DNA from: JAIQFR01 sp041494445
GTDB taxonomy: Bacteria; Acidobacteriota; Polarisedimenticolia; Polarisedimenticolales; JAIQFR01
Direction of reading: 5' to 3'
DNA length: 23,437 nucleotides
Assembly: GCA_041494445.1 (NCBI GenBank)
Contig: JBGQAU010000047.1
Coordinates: 1 to 23,437, forward strand
Part shown: in pieces, positions 14,744-22,883 of the stretch
Numbering within the stretch: position 1 is the stretch's first letter
Layout of the letters: the number at the start of each line of letters is the position of its first letter
Position numbers and translations under genes: made by a program
Notes under the pieces: generated by a model
Told to the model about the DNA's origin: nothing
Seen by the model: the letters and a program-made list of their open reading frames with translations, nothing else
Database searches by the model: none

Positions 14744-15664
14744 ATGATGGCCCTGCCGGGAGAGCACCGCGTTCTGCTGCTGGCCGCTGACAGCCCGTCC
14801 ATGGCGAGAGTCGTGGAAGAGGCGCTCCGCGACGCGGGGATCCCGTTCGAGACGGGAGTGCGCGCGGATCCCGAGCCCGGCCTCGTGTTCACGGTGCGCG
14901 AGACGGACGCCGACCTTGCCAAGGCGGTCGTCGGGCAGTTCTTCGGGACCGGCCCGCTCACGGAGGAGGAGACGCCGTCTGCGGAGCCGCACGAGCCCGG
15001 GAGGACCGCGTTCCCCCGGGGGCCGGCGGCCGCCGCGGCGGCCGTCGCGCTCTGCCATCTCGCGGTGGTCGTCGTGCTCGTCGGTCGTCATCCCGATGCC
15101 GCCCGATTCGCATCGCTCGGGGGACTCGTCGCGGGAGCGCCCGCCGGCGAGTCATGGCGGCTCGTGACGTCGCTCGTCGTCCATGCCGATCCGCGACACG
15201 TCGGCTGGAACGGCCTCTCGATGCTGGTGTTCGCCGTCCCGCTGATCGAGAGGTTCGGCTGGGCCAGGACGGCCGCGGTCTACCTCGCGAGCGGTATCCT
15301 CGGCGGCATCGCGGTCCTGGTGGCGTCGGAACCCGGGACGGTCACCATCGGCTCGTCGGGGGCCGTGGCCGGCCTCTTCGGATGCTGGCTCGCCGCGACG
15401 ATCAAGAGCGCGCGACGCGCGCCCCTCGCCCGACGCGCCGTGGTGCGGGCGATCGGGATCGGGCTCCTGGTCCTGCCGGCGCTCCTGACCCCCACCACCA
15501 TCGGCGGGAACCGGGTCAGCGTCGCCGCGCACCTCGGGGGGCTGGCGGCGGGCCTCCTATGCGGGGGAGCGATGCGCTACCGGCGAGGCGGGCCGTGGGC
15601 CGTCAGCGCGACCGGGGCGGGCCCTGAGGGCGTACCGTTTCGAGGCCCGACGTTCCGTTCGTGA
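14744..15664 (+). CDS. Rhomboid-family intramembrane serine protease with N-terminal DUF2007-like domain
   Basis: This 306-residue protein has two parts. Residues 1-66 form a small alpha/beta domain (HRVLLLAADSPSMARVVEEAL, GLVFTVRETDADLAKAVVGQF) like the DUF2007 'putative signal transducing' fold. The rhomboid core covers about residues 95-280 with six or so membrane segments. The catalytic dyad is visible: GSSGAVAG with nucleophile Ser205, and AAHLGGLAAG with His263. Asn156 in HVGWNGLSM fits the oxyanion position. Rhomboids cleave membrane proteins within or next to the bilayer; the substrate is unknown. The ATG at 14744 (or 14747) lacks a good ribosome binding site, which suggests translation coupled to the upstream small gene. 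Its last 62 bases overlap the convergent LolA-like gene. Confidence 0.88.
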   Translation: MMALPGEHRVLLLAADSPSMARVVEEALRDAGIPFETGVRADPEPGLVFTVRETDADLAKAVVGQFFGTGPLTEEETPSAEPHEPGRTAFPRGPAAAAAAVALCHLAVVVVLVGRHPDAARFASLGGLVAGAPAGESWRLVTSLVVHADPRHVGWNGLSMLVFAVPLIERFGWARTAAVYLASGILGGIAVLVASEPGTVTIGSSGAVAGLFGCWLAATIKSARRAPLARRAVVRAIGIGLLVLPALLTPTTIGGNRVSVAAHLGGLAAGLLCGGAMRYRRGGPWAVSATGAGPEGVPFRGPTFRS

Positions 15665-16370
15665 CCGCAACGTCGGGGGGAATCTCGATGGTGTAGAGCG
15701 ACGCCGCGAGGTCGGGATTCACCTGGACGTTGCTGAACTGGATCGCCCGGACGTACCCGTCCTTGCCGCCGAGCTCGATCTTCACCGGGAGGTACGCCGA
15801 GGCGCTCACCCAGAGGCGGACCTGCTCGATGTGCTTCCGCACCCGCCGTTTCTTCGGCTCGAGCACGAGCAGGCGTGTCCCCCTGTCGTCGGCCCCGGGA
15901 TCGGCCAGACGGATCGAGTAGAACTTCCCCAGCTCGGCCGAAGTCTGGCCGAGGCCGAAGATCCGGAAGATCCGCTCGCTCCAGCGGTGGATGTCGCTCC
16001 GCTCGGCCCGCTTCCGCTGCGGGAAGTAACCCACGTACTCGTCGTTGGCGATGGCGAAGCGCATCACCTCGGGCTCGGCGTACTCCCACAGCACCGACGA
16101 CGGCTTCGTAAGATAGAAGCGCCCCCGCGCTTGGATCGGGTCCTTGAGCAGCTGACTCGTCGTAGTCTCGGTGAAATCCGCGGAGAGCGTCCGGATCGTG
16201 ACCTGCACGCGGTCGAACCCGGACAGGACGTCCTGCAGGGTCGGGCCCGCGGCGCCGATGCCGGCCGAGTCCTCGCGACCCGGAGCGGCGAGCGCCGCAC
16301 CGCACGCGAGAGCCATCGCGAGCCCCGCCGCGAGTGTGGGACAGCGGGGCCGCGAGATCGTAAAGGACAC
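15603..16370 (-). CDS. lolA: LolA-like outer-membrane lipoprotein carrier protein
   Basis: This 255-residue periplasmic protein of the LolA/LolB fold carries a likely signal peptide at residues 1-29 (PTLAAGLAMALACGAALA then APG). LolA hallmarks are the helix-strand LSADFTETTTSQLLKDPIQARGRFYL, the TKPSSVLWEYAEPE motif, FAIANDEYVGYFPQ, LVLEPKKRRV and the late IEIPPDV. LolA ferries lipoproteins from LolCDE to the outer membrane. This one is longer than E. coli LolA (203 residues), and acidobacterial-type genomes carry paralogues, so LolA-like is the safe name. I chose the GTG at 16370; the GTG at 16409 falls on the -10 element and has no ribosome binding site. GGAGAAAGAG precedes the chosen start. 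The last 62 bases run antisense to the rhomboid gene. Confidence 0.82.
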   Translation of the reverse strand: MSFTISRPRCPTLAAGLAMALACGAALAAPGREDSAGIGAAGPTLQDVLSGFDRVQVTIRTLSADFTETTTSQLLKDPIQARGRFYLTKPSSVLWEYAEPEVMRFAIANDEYVGYFPQRKRAERSDIHRWSERIFRIFGLGQTSAELGKFYSIRLADPGADDRGTRLLVLEPKKRRVRKHIEQVRLWVSASAYLPVKIELGGKDGYVRAIQFSNVQVNPDLAASLYTIEIPPDVAVTNGTSGLETVRPQGPPRSR

Positions 16371-16405
16371 TGTCTCTTTCTCCGGGGCGACATCACCCCG
16401 TCGCG

Positions 16406-16434
16406 ACACTAGCAGCCGGGTTGGGGAGCGTCAA
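16406..16434 (-). promoter_or_regulatory. Strong sigma-70-type promoter of the LolA-like gene
   Basis: TTGACG (16429-16434) and TAGTGT (16406-16411) on the minus strand are exactly 17 bases apart. This is the best-matched promoter in the window. It places transcription start near 16399 and so rules against the GTG at 16409 as the start codon. Confidence 0.65.
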
Positions 16435-16448
16435 GGCGCGCGCCACCC

Positions 16449-16479
16449 TTCGACCTCGAAGCGCGCCGCGTTCTATAAT
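16449..16479 (+). promoter_or_regulatory. Promoter of the HEAT-cyclophilin gene
   Basis: A perfect TATAAT at 16474-16479 stands out in GC-rich surroundings. TTCGAC (16449-16454) is a possible -35 with a long 19-base spacer. The start ATG at 16509 follows after about 30 bases with AGGAG in between. Confidence 0.55.
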
Positions 16480-16508
16480 TGCCATTCCCTTTCGTCCCAG
16501 GAGACTCC

Positions 16509-18626
16509 ATGAGACGACCGCCCTTCCTCTCCACCGGAACGCTGATTCTGACGCTCGCCGCCGTCGCCCACGCCGGCGCGGTCAAGCCGCCGGATGCTGC
16601 CGAACCGCCGCCGCCGGGCGAGGGCCCTGCGATCAGGACGCTCGCGGCGGTCCTGAGGGCCGAGGACCGGCGGGTCGGGGACGACGCCCTCCGCGTCGCG
16701 CTCGCGGACCCCGACCCTCGGGTGCGGGGTACAGCCGTCCGCGCCGTCGCGCGCATCGGCGGACCGGGTGCGATCGCCGGCCTTGTCGCCGCGCTTCAGG
16801 ACACGGAGGCCGCGGTCCGCGTCGAGGCCGCGTTCGGGCTCGGGCAGCTCGCCGACGCATCGACCCTCCCCCGCCTTCGGGAGTCGGCGAAGGACGCCGT
16901 CGCCTCCGTGAGGGCCGCGGTGGCCGAGGCCCTCGGGAAGATGCACGCTCCGTCGTCCGCGGACGATCTGACCTCGTTGCTGGACGATCCGGACGCGAAG
17001 GTGCGCGCCAACGCGTCTCTCGCCGCATGGAAGTTCGCCGATCCGTCCTTCGCCGTCGAGCGGCTGATCAAGGCCTGCGGCGACGCCGATCCGTTCCTGG
17101 CGTTCGCCGCGGCCTATGCGCTCGCCCGGCTCGGCGCCGAGGGATTGGAGCCCGCATCGTCCGGCGCGGCGCCGGGCCGGCTCTCGGACGCCGACCGGAC
17201 ACGCGTCCGGGAGCGCCTCGTCGGGCTGGCGAGATCGAGGGTGGCGGAGGTCCGGATGCAGGCGGCCCGGGGCCTCTTCGCGCCCGGCACCCAGCAAGAG
17301 ACACGCGCGCTCGGAACGCTCGCATCGGATCCGGAGATCGGCGTGCGGGTGAACGCGGTCCGATCCCTGTGCTTCCCCGGCGCGCCGGTCGACCCGTACG
17401 TGCGAAGCGCACTGGGCTCCAGGGAGAAGCCGGTGGTCTACGCGGCCGCTGAGGGACTCGGCCGTATCGCGACGCCCCCGACGAAGGTGTTGCTCGCCCG
17501 GGGAATCGTCGACGAGCCGAGCGTCTGGGTCAAGGCGGCGCTGGTCGAGGCCCTCGGCAAGGTGGACCCGGACCTCGCGGCGGGCATCGCGGCGGGTGTG
17601 TCGAAGGACCCGGCGCCCGAACTCCGTGTCGCCGCGGTGCGCAACCTCGCGGGCCGCGGCGACCCGAAGTCCCGCGAAATCGTCAACCGGCTGCTGGGGG
17701 ACCCCGACGTCCGCGTCCAGGCGGCTGCGGTCGCCTCGCGGGCAGGCACCGACGGCTCCCTGGCGGACCTGCTCAAGACGACCCCGTCGTCGCCCGATCC
17801 GGCGGTGCGCGAGGCGGTCGCACGGGTGGCGGGCCTCCGTCTCCAGCGCGCGCGCGCCACCCCCGAGGAGCGCGAGGAGGCGCTGGCGATGATCGAGCGG
17901 CTCTCGAAGCGCGCGACGGAGGACAAGATTCCTCTCGCCAGGATCGCCGCGCTCGACGCCGCGTCGCGCGCCGGGAAACACCCCAGGGCGCGCGCCCTCC
18001 TGCTGGCGGGCCTCGAGGACCCCGACCGCCTGGTGCGCGTCAAGGCCGCCGACGCGCTTCGCACGGCGTTCGGCGAGGATCATGGGAACCGGGCGGGAGC
18101 GGCCGCGGAGCGCCCGGTCGAGGACTATCTCGAGATCCTCAGGTGGGCGTCGAGGCCGAGGGCGGTGGTCGTCACCATGCGGCGGGCGGGTTTTCCGCCC
18201 GCTCGCTTCACCATCGCACTCGACACCGAGAGCGCGCCCCTCGCCTCTTGGAACTTCGCGCGGCTCGCGGACCGCGGGTTCTTCGACGGGCTCGCGATCC
18301 ACCGGGCCGTGCCGAACTTCGTGGTGCAGGACGGCGATCCGCGCGGGGACGGCAACGGCGACCCGGGCTACTCGATCCGCGACGAGTTCGGCCGCGTGGG
18401 GTTCCTCGCCGGAACGATCGGGATGGCGACGGACGGCCCGGACACGGCGGGGAGCCAGTGGTTCGTCACGCTTTCCGCCCAGCCGCACCTCGACGGCCGC
18501 TACACCGCGTTCGGGACCATCAGGCAGAACTTCCCCGGCGTCGTGCTGAAGATCCTCCCCGGGGACCGGGTGGCGACGATCCGGAGCTACGAGGGGAACG
18601 GGAGCGAGCCGCTCCCGTCGCTCTAG
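16509..18626 (+). CDS. Exported HEAT-repeat protein with C-terminal cyclophilin (peptidyl-prolyl isomerase) domain
   Basis: This 705-residue protein starts with a signal peptide (RRPPFLSTGTLILTLAAVAHAG), so it acts outside the cytoplasm. Residues about 40-530 are tandem HEAT repeats of about 30 residues, each with 'DPDxxVRxxAxxALGxxxxP' spacing. Examples are DPDPRVRGTAVRAVARIG, DPDAKVRANASLAAWKFAD and DPDVRVQAAAVASRAG. Residues about 550-690 form a cyclophilin domain. The active-site pattern HRAVPNFVVQDGD gives Arg599, Phe604 and Gln607, and AGTIGMATDGPDTAGSQWF and HLDGRYTAFGTI follow. It should catalyse proline isomerisation, with the HEAT solenoid presenting clients or binding partners. AGGAG lies 5 bases before the ATG. 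Its TAG stop overlaps the stop of the convergent response-regulator gene. Specific clients are unknown. Confidence 0.9.
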   Translation: MRRPPFLSTGTLILTLAAVAHAGAVKPPDAAEPPPPGEGPAIRTLAAVLRAEDRRVGDDALRVALADPDPRVRGTAVRAVARIGGPGAIAGLVAALQDTEAAVRVEAAFGLGQLADASTLPRLRESAKDAVASVRAAVAEALGKMHAPSSADDLTSLLDDPDAKVRANASLAAWKFADPSFAVERLIKACGDADPFLAFAAAYALARLGAEGLEPASSGAAPGRLSDADRTRVRERLVGLARSRVAEVRMQAARGLFAPGTQQETRALGTLASDPEIGVRVNAVRSLCFPGAPVDPYVRSALGSREKPVVYAAAEGLGRIATPPTKVLLARGIVDEPSVWVKAALVEALGKVDPDLAAGIAAGVSKDPAPELRVAAVRNLAGRGDPKSREIVNRLLGDPDVRVQAAAVASRAGTDGSLADLLKTTPSSPDPAVREAVARVAGLRLQRARATPEEREEALAMIERLSKRATEDKIPLARIAALDAASRAGKHPRARALLLAGLEDPDRLVRVKAADALRTAFGEDHGNRAGAAAERPVEDYLEILRWASRPRAVVVTMRRAGFPPARFTIALDTESAPLASWNFARLADRGFFDGLAIHRAVPNFVVQDGDPRGDGNGDPGYSIRDEFGRVGFLAGTIGMATDGPDTAGSQWFVTLSAQPHLDGRYTAFGTIRQNFPGVVLKILPGDRVATIRSYEGNGSEPLPSL

Positions 18627-19714
18627 GCGCCGTCTTCCCGGAGGCGAGCCACCGTGGATTCGAGATCGCGCCGGACGCGGGCGCGGATCTCCGTCCAGAT
18701 CTCGTTGCCGATGGAGAGGAACGCTTCGGCGACCGTCGGGTCGAACTGGATGGCGGCAAAGCGCCGGACCTCGTCCCGGGCGTCCTCCGCGGAGAGCGCC
18801 CGCCGGTACGGGCGGTCCGAGGTCATGGCGTCGAACGTGTCCACCACCGCGAAAATCCTCGCGCCGAGAGGGATTTCCTCCCCCTTCAAGCCTCGCGGGT
18901 AGCCGGAGCCGTCCCACCGCTCCTGGTGGCAGAGCACGATGTCGAGGGCCGGCTCGAAGTACGCGATGTGCCGGAGCATCCGGTACCCCATCTCCGGGTG
19001 CTTCCGCATCTCCCGCCACTCGTCGGGATCGAGCTTCCCGGGCTTGCGCAGGATCGCGTCGGGCACGCCGATCTTCCCCACGTCGTGGAGCATCGCTCCC
19101 CGCCGGATCCACGCCAGGTCGGCCTCGCCGACTCCCACGCGCCGCGCGACCTGCACGGCGTACTCCACCACGCGGAAGGAGTGTCCCTGCGTCTCGTTGT
19201 CCCGGTAGTCGAGCGCGGTCACCAGCGCGTGGAGGGTCGCCTCGTAGGACGCCTCGAGCTCGCGGGTTCGCCTCCTCACCATCTCTTCCAGGTGGAGCTG
19301 GTACGCCCGGTTCTCGAGGACCAGCGAGCGATTCCGCAGGGTCCGCTCGACGACGATCCGGACCTCTTCGATGTTGAACGGCTTCGCGACGTAGTCGGCC
19401 GCGCCCTCACGGATCGCGCCGATCGCCGTGTCCACGTCCACGACACCTGTGACCATGATCACGTCGATGTCGGCGTCGTGCGCCTTGACCCTCCGCAGGA
19501 GGACGAAACCGCTCTCTCCGGGCATGTCGATGTCCGACAGGACGAGGTGGATGCCTCCCTCCCGCACGATGGCGAAGCCCTCGGCCGCGTTCGAAGCCGT
19601 GCGGATCCTGTAGCCGTACGCGTCGAGGGCGTCGGCCAGGAGCTCCCGCACCGACAACTCGTCGTCCACCACCAGAATGTGGTTTCGCGGACCGTTTTCG
19701 CCGGGTGCCGTCAT
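18623..19714 (-). CDS. Response regulator with HD-GYP output domain (c-di-GMP phosphodiesterase type)
   Basis: This 363-residue two-domain regulator has an intact receiver at about 11-125: acidic pair Asp17-Asp18, phospho-acceptor Asp61 (LSDIDMPG), Thr89 (VTG) and Lys111 (AKPF). After a helical linker (LEEMVRRRTRELEASYEATL), the HD-GYP domain spans 155-350. It shows H178, MLHDVGKIGVP (His210, Asp211), KHPEMGYRML (His239), CHQERWDGSGYPRGLKGEEIP (GYP at 271-273) and VVDTFDAMTSDRPYR. The second His of the usual HHE is Gln, a common variant. The protein likely hydrolyses c-di-GMP when phosphorylated. I chose the ATG at 19714; the earlier start at 19795 lies within the promoter hairpin. No histidine kinase is adjacent, so it is an orphan regulator here. 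It follows polA by 133 bases but has its own candidate promoter. Confidence 0.92.
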   Translation of the reverse strand: MTAPGENGPRNHILVVDDELSVRELLADALDAYGYRIRTASNAAEGFAIVREGGIHLVLSDIDMPGESGFVLLRRVKAHDADIDVIMVTGVVDVDTAIGAIREGAADYVAKPFNIEEVRIVVERTLRNRSLVLENRAYQLHLEEMVRRRTRELEASYEATLHALVTALDYRDNETQGHSFRVVEYAVQVARRVGVGEADLAWIRRGAMLHDVGKIGVPDAILRKPGKLDPDEWREMRKHPEMGYRMLRHIAYFEPALDIVLCHQERWDGSGYPRGLKGEEIPLGARIFAVVDTFDAMTSDRPYRRALSAEDARDEVRRFAAIQFDPTVAEAFLSIGNEIWTEIRARVRRDLESTVARLREDGA

Positions 19715-19766
19715 CGGGAACGCTTCTCCTCTCCTCGGGCACGCACCGGCCGGGGGACGGCGGGGG

Positions 19767-19796
19767 ATTCTATCGCTTGGGTCATGGAAACCCAAG
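19767..19796 (-). promoter_or_regulatory. Promoter with inverted repeat before the response-regulator gene
   Basis: On the minus strand TTGGGT (19790-19795) and TAGAAT (19767-19772) are 17 bases apart. The -35 is part of a perfect 7-bp inverted repeat, CTTGGGT/ACCCAAG (19776-19782 and 19790-19796) with a 7-base loop, which also fills the spacer. It may be an operator, or a terminator-like hairpin behind polA. No T-run follows, so an intrinsic terminator is less likely. Confidence 0.45.
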
Positions 19797-19847
19797 GGGG
19801 ACGCCCGGGCGGACGGCGGTCCCGAGCGGTGCCCGGTGGCGCGAGCG

Positions 19848-22800
19848 TCAGGTGACGTCCATCCAGCTCGAGCCGGTCTTTCGGTCCACCAGGAGCGGGA
19901 CCTCGAGCGGGCGCACCTCCTCCATGAGCTTCCGCACGAGCGGCTCGACGCGGGCGACCTCGTCCTCCGGGACCTCGAGGAGCAGTTCGTCGTGCACCTG
20001 GAGGAGCATCCTCGATCGGAGGCCGAGGTCCTGCAACGCGCCGTCCACCCGGAGCATCGCCATCTTCATGAGGTCCGCCGCGGTCCCCTGGACCGTGGTG
20101 TTGACGGCCGCGCGCAGCGCCGCCTCCTCCGCGGCCCGCCCCGCTCTGCCGTTCAGGTCGGGGAAGAAGCGGACGCGACCGAAGAGCGTCCTCACCTCCA
20201 TCGTCCTCCGGGCCTCCTCCCGCACGCGCTCGATGTACGCCTTCACCGCGCGGAACCGCCCGAAGTACGCCTCGATGAACCGCTTCGCGTCGGCGCGGGA
20301 GATCCCCTGGTCGCGCGCGAGACGGCCCTCGGACATCCCGTAGAGGACGCCGAAGTTCACCGCCTTCGCCCGGCGGCGCATCTCGTCGGTCACGAGCGCC
20401 GGCGCGACACCGAAGATCCTCGCGGCCGTGCGGCGGTGGATGTCCTCCCCCGCGCGAAACGCCGCGATCAGCTCCGGGTCGCCGCAGAGGTGCGCGAGCA
20501 CGCGAAGCTCCACCTGGGAGTAATCCGACGCGAGGAACACGAAGCCTTCCGCCGGAACGAACGCCGAGCGGATCCTGAGCCCCATCGGGGTGCGCGCCGG
20601 GATGTTCTGGAGGTTGGGATCCGAGGAGGAGAGCCGGCCGGTGGCGGCGCCGGTGGGATGGTACGAGGTGTGGACGCGGCCGGTCTCCGGGTTGACGAGC
20701 TGCGGGAGGGCGTCCACGTACGTCCCCTTGAGCTTCGCCAGCTCGCGGTACTCGAGGATCCTGCGGGCAATCTCGTGCTCGCCCGCGAGGTCCTCGAGCG
20801 TCGAGGCGTCGGTGGAGGCGACGCCGCTCTTCGCCGTCTTGCGACCCGGCTTCATGCCGAGCCGCTCGAACAGCACCACGCGAAGCTGCTTCGGGGAGTC
20901 CACGTTGAACGGAGCGCCGGCGAGGGCGTGGATCTCCCTGCGCGCCCGGTCGAGCGCCTCCGCCATCTCGACGGACATCGCTGAGAGACGGTCCACGTCC
21001 ACGCGGATCCCGTGCGCCTCCATCCGAGCGAGCACGGGCAGGAGCGGCCCGTCCACCTCCCGGTAGAGGACGTCGAGCCCCTTCGCGGCGAGCCGGGGCT
21101 CGAGCGCGTCCGCGAGCCGGAGCGCCACGTCCGCGTCCTCGGCCGCGTACTCGGTCACTCGGGCGACGTCCACCCGGTTCAGCGTGATCTGCCTGGCACC
21201 GCTCCCGGCCACGTCCTCGTACCGGATCGTCTCGTGTCCGAGGAGGTCCCTGGCCAGGCCGTCCAGATTGAACGTCTGCCGGTCCGGCTCGAGGAGGAAC
21301 GCGGCAACCATCGTGTCGAGGTGCCATCCCTCGACCGGGAGCCCGTGCCGGCGCAGGACGTGGAGGTCGTACTTGACGTTCTGCCCGATCTTCCCCACCG
21401 CGGGATCCGCCAGGAGCGGCCCGAGGACTTCCCGGAGCGTCGCGAGCGGAAGCTGCTCGGGCGCGCCGAGGTAGTCGTGGCCCACGGGGACGTACGCGCC
21501 GCTCGCCGGCGCCCAGGAAAGCGAGATCCCGACGAGGCCGGCCCGGAGCGGATCGACGCCGTCGGTCTCGGTGTCCACGGCGAACCGGCCTGCGACCCGG
21601 CAGGCCGCGACCGCCGTCTCGAGGTCGGAGCGGGTGAGCACCGTGTGGTAGTCGGCGCCGGCGGGCGCGTCTGCCGCGGGGGCGCCCGGCGTCTCTCCGG
21701 CCTCGGCCTCCGCGAGGAGCGTCCGGAAGCCCAGTTCGCGGAAGAGCGCGGCGAGCCGCTCGCTGTCCGGCGGCTCCATCGCGAGCGCTTCGGCGTCGAA
21801 CTTCACCGGGACCTTTCGGTCCACCGTGGCCAGCTCGCGTGAGAGCCGCGCCAGCTCCGCGTGGTCGCGGACCGACTGCCAGGCCTTGCGGCCGCTCCCC
21901 TTCTCGAGGTCCTTGAGGGCGCGGACCAGCTCGCGGTGGTCCTTCGCGGCGCCGCGCCCCGGCGCCCCGGCCCCCGGCAGGAGCGGCGGGCGCGCGTCCT
22001 GCTCGAGCGCTTCCCGCAGATCCTCGAGCCTCTCGCGGAACGCGGGGTCGGCCTCGACCTCGAGGAGATCCCCGAGACGCGTCGCGAGCGATTGCCGGGC
22101 CGCTCGCGCGGCGTCGCTCGTCGCTGCGGAGGGCGGGTCCTCCGCGTCGGCGGCCTCGAGGGCGAGGAGGAGCGCGTCCCGAGCCTCGAACACCGCCACG
22201 AGGCGCTCCGCCCTGCCGATAACCTCCTCGACCCCGCCGTACGCCGCGACCATGGCGATCGCGGTCTTCTCGCCGACGCCGGGCACTCCGGGGATGTTGT
22301 CCACGGAATCGCCCATCAGGCCGAGCACGTCGCGCACGCGCTCGGGGGGCACGCCAAACGCCTCCTTCACCCCGGCGGCATCGAGCCGGACGTTCTTCGA
22401 GGGGTTCAGGACCGAGACGCGCTCTTCCACGAGCTGGAGCAGGTCCTTGTCCGACGCGACGACCACCACGTCGAACCCCGCCTCGCGGCCGAGGCGCGCG
22501 TACGTGGCGATCAGGTCGTCGGCCTCGTACCCGGCCAGCTCGAGGACCGGGATCCTGAGCGCCTCGCAGACCTTCTTCGCGTACGGGACCTGAACGTTCA
22601 GGTCCTCGGGAGCGGGCGGGCGGTGCGCCTTGTAGTCCGCGTACCGGTCGTGACGGAACGTGGGCCCGGGCAGGTCGAAAGCGACGGCGAGGTGAAGCGG
22701 CTTCTCCTCGTTGACGAGCTTCCTGAGCATCGTCGTGAAGCCGTACACCGCGCCGGTCGGCAGGCCTTCCGCGTTGCTGAGCCCGCGGATCGCGTAGAAC

Positions 22801-22865
22801 GCGCGAAAGAGCTGAGACGTGCCGTCGACGAGGTAGAGGGTCTTCTCGCGCACGTCGTCCGCCAT
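19848..22865 (-). CDS. polA: DNA polymerase I
   Basis: This 1005-residue repair and Okazaki-processing polymerase has all three domains. The 5'-nuclease region (1-220) shows LYLVDGTSQLFRAFYAIRG, AGYEADDLIATYA, VVASDKDLLQLV and GDSVDNIPGVPGVGEKTA. The 3'-5' exonuclease (about 425-590) keeps its acidic residues: Asp431/Glu433 in DTETDG, Asn496/Asp500 in GQNVKYD, and Tyr573/Asp577 in YAAED. The polymerase (600-1005) has motif A DYSQVELR (Asp781), motif B RRAKAVNFGVLYG (Lys834, Phe838, Tyr842) and motif C QVHDE (Asp959). It is about 75 residues longer than the E. coli enzyme, mainly through an insertion at about 224-325. The ATG at 22865 has GGGAG 6 bases upstream and a -10-like TATCAT. An orphan response regulator lies downstream. 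Confidence 0.97.
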   Translation of the reverse strand: MADDVREKTLYLVDGTSQLFRAFYAIRGLSNAEGLPTGAVYGFTTMLRKLVNEEKPLHLAVAFDLPGPTFRHDRYADYKAHRPPAPEDLNVQVPYAKKVCEALRIPVLELAGYEADDLIATYARLGREAGFDVVVVASDKDLLQLVEERVSVLNPSKNVRLDAAGVKEAFGVPPERVRDVLGLMGDSVDNIPGVPGVGEKTAIAMVAAYGGVEEVIGRAERLVAVFEARDALLLALEAADAEDPPSAATSDAARAARQSLATRLGDLLEVEADPAFRERLEDLREALEQDARPPLLPGAGAPGRGAAKDHRELVRALKDLEKGSGRKAWQSVRDHAELARLSRELATVDRKVPVKFDAEALAMEPPDSERLAALFRELGFRTLLAEAEAGETPGAPAADAPAGADYHTVLTRSDLETAVAACRVAGRFAVDTETDGVDPLRAGLVGISLSWAPASGAYVPVGHDYLGAPEQLPLATLREVLGPLLADPAVGKIGQNVKYDLHVLRRHGLPVEGWHLDTMVAAFLLEPDRQTFNLDGLARDLLGHETIRYEDVAGSGARQITLNRVDVARVTEYAAEDADVALRLADALEPRLAAKGLDVLYREVDGPLLPVLARMEAHGIRVDVDRLSAMSVEMAEALDRARREIHALAGAPFNVDSPKQLRVVLFERLGMKPGRKTAKSGVASTDASTLEDLAGEHEIARRILEYRELAKLKGTYVDALPQLVNPETGRVHTSYHPTGAATGRLSSSDPNLQNIPARTPMGLRIRSAFVPAEGFVFLASDYSQVELRVLAHLCGDPELIAAFRAGEDIHRRTAARIFGVAPALVTDEMRRRAKAVNFGVLYGMSEGRLARDQGISRADAKRFIEAYFGRFRAVKAYIERVREEARRTMEVRTLFGRVRFFPDLNGRAGRAAEEAALRAAVNTTVQGTAADLMKMAMLRVDGALQDLGLRSRMLLQVHDELLLEVPEDEVARVEPLVRKLMEEVRPLEVPLLVDRKTGSSWMDVT

Positions 22866-22883
22866 GGGGGGCTCCCGGCGCGC

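Noticed and set aside
15603..16370. LolA-like protein as a lipoprotein, from the LACG in its leader
   Set aside because: The residues before Cys (A-L-A) do not fit the usual Leu at -3, and LolA proteins are soluble periplasmic carriers.
16371..16409. GTG at 16409 as the LolA-like start
   Set aside because: It overlaps the -10 of the best promoter in the window and has no ribosome binding site.
18143..19855. 570-codon plus-strand frame across the HEAT end and the response-regulator gene
   Set aside because: It is antisense to a canonical HD-GYP regulator and has no recognisable domain.
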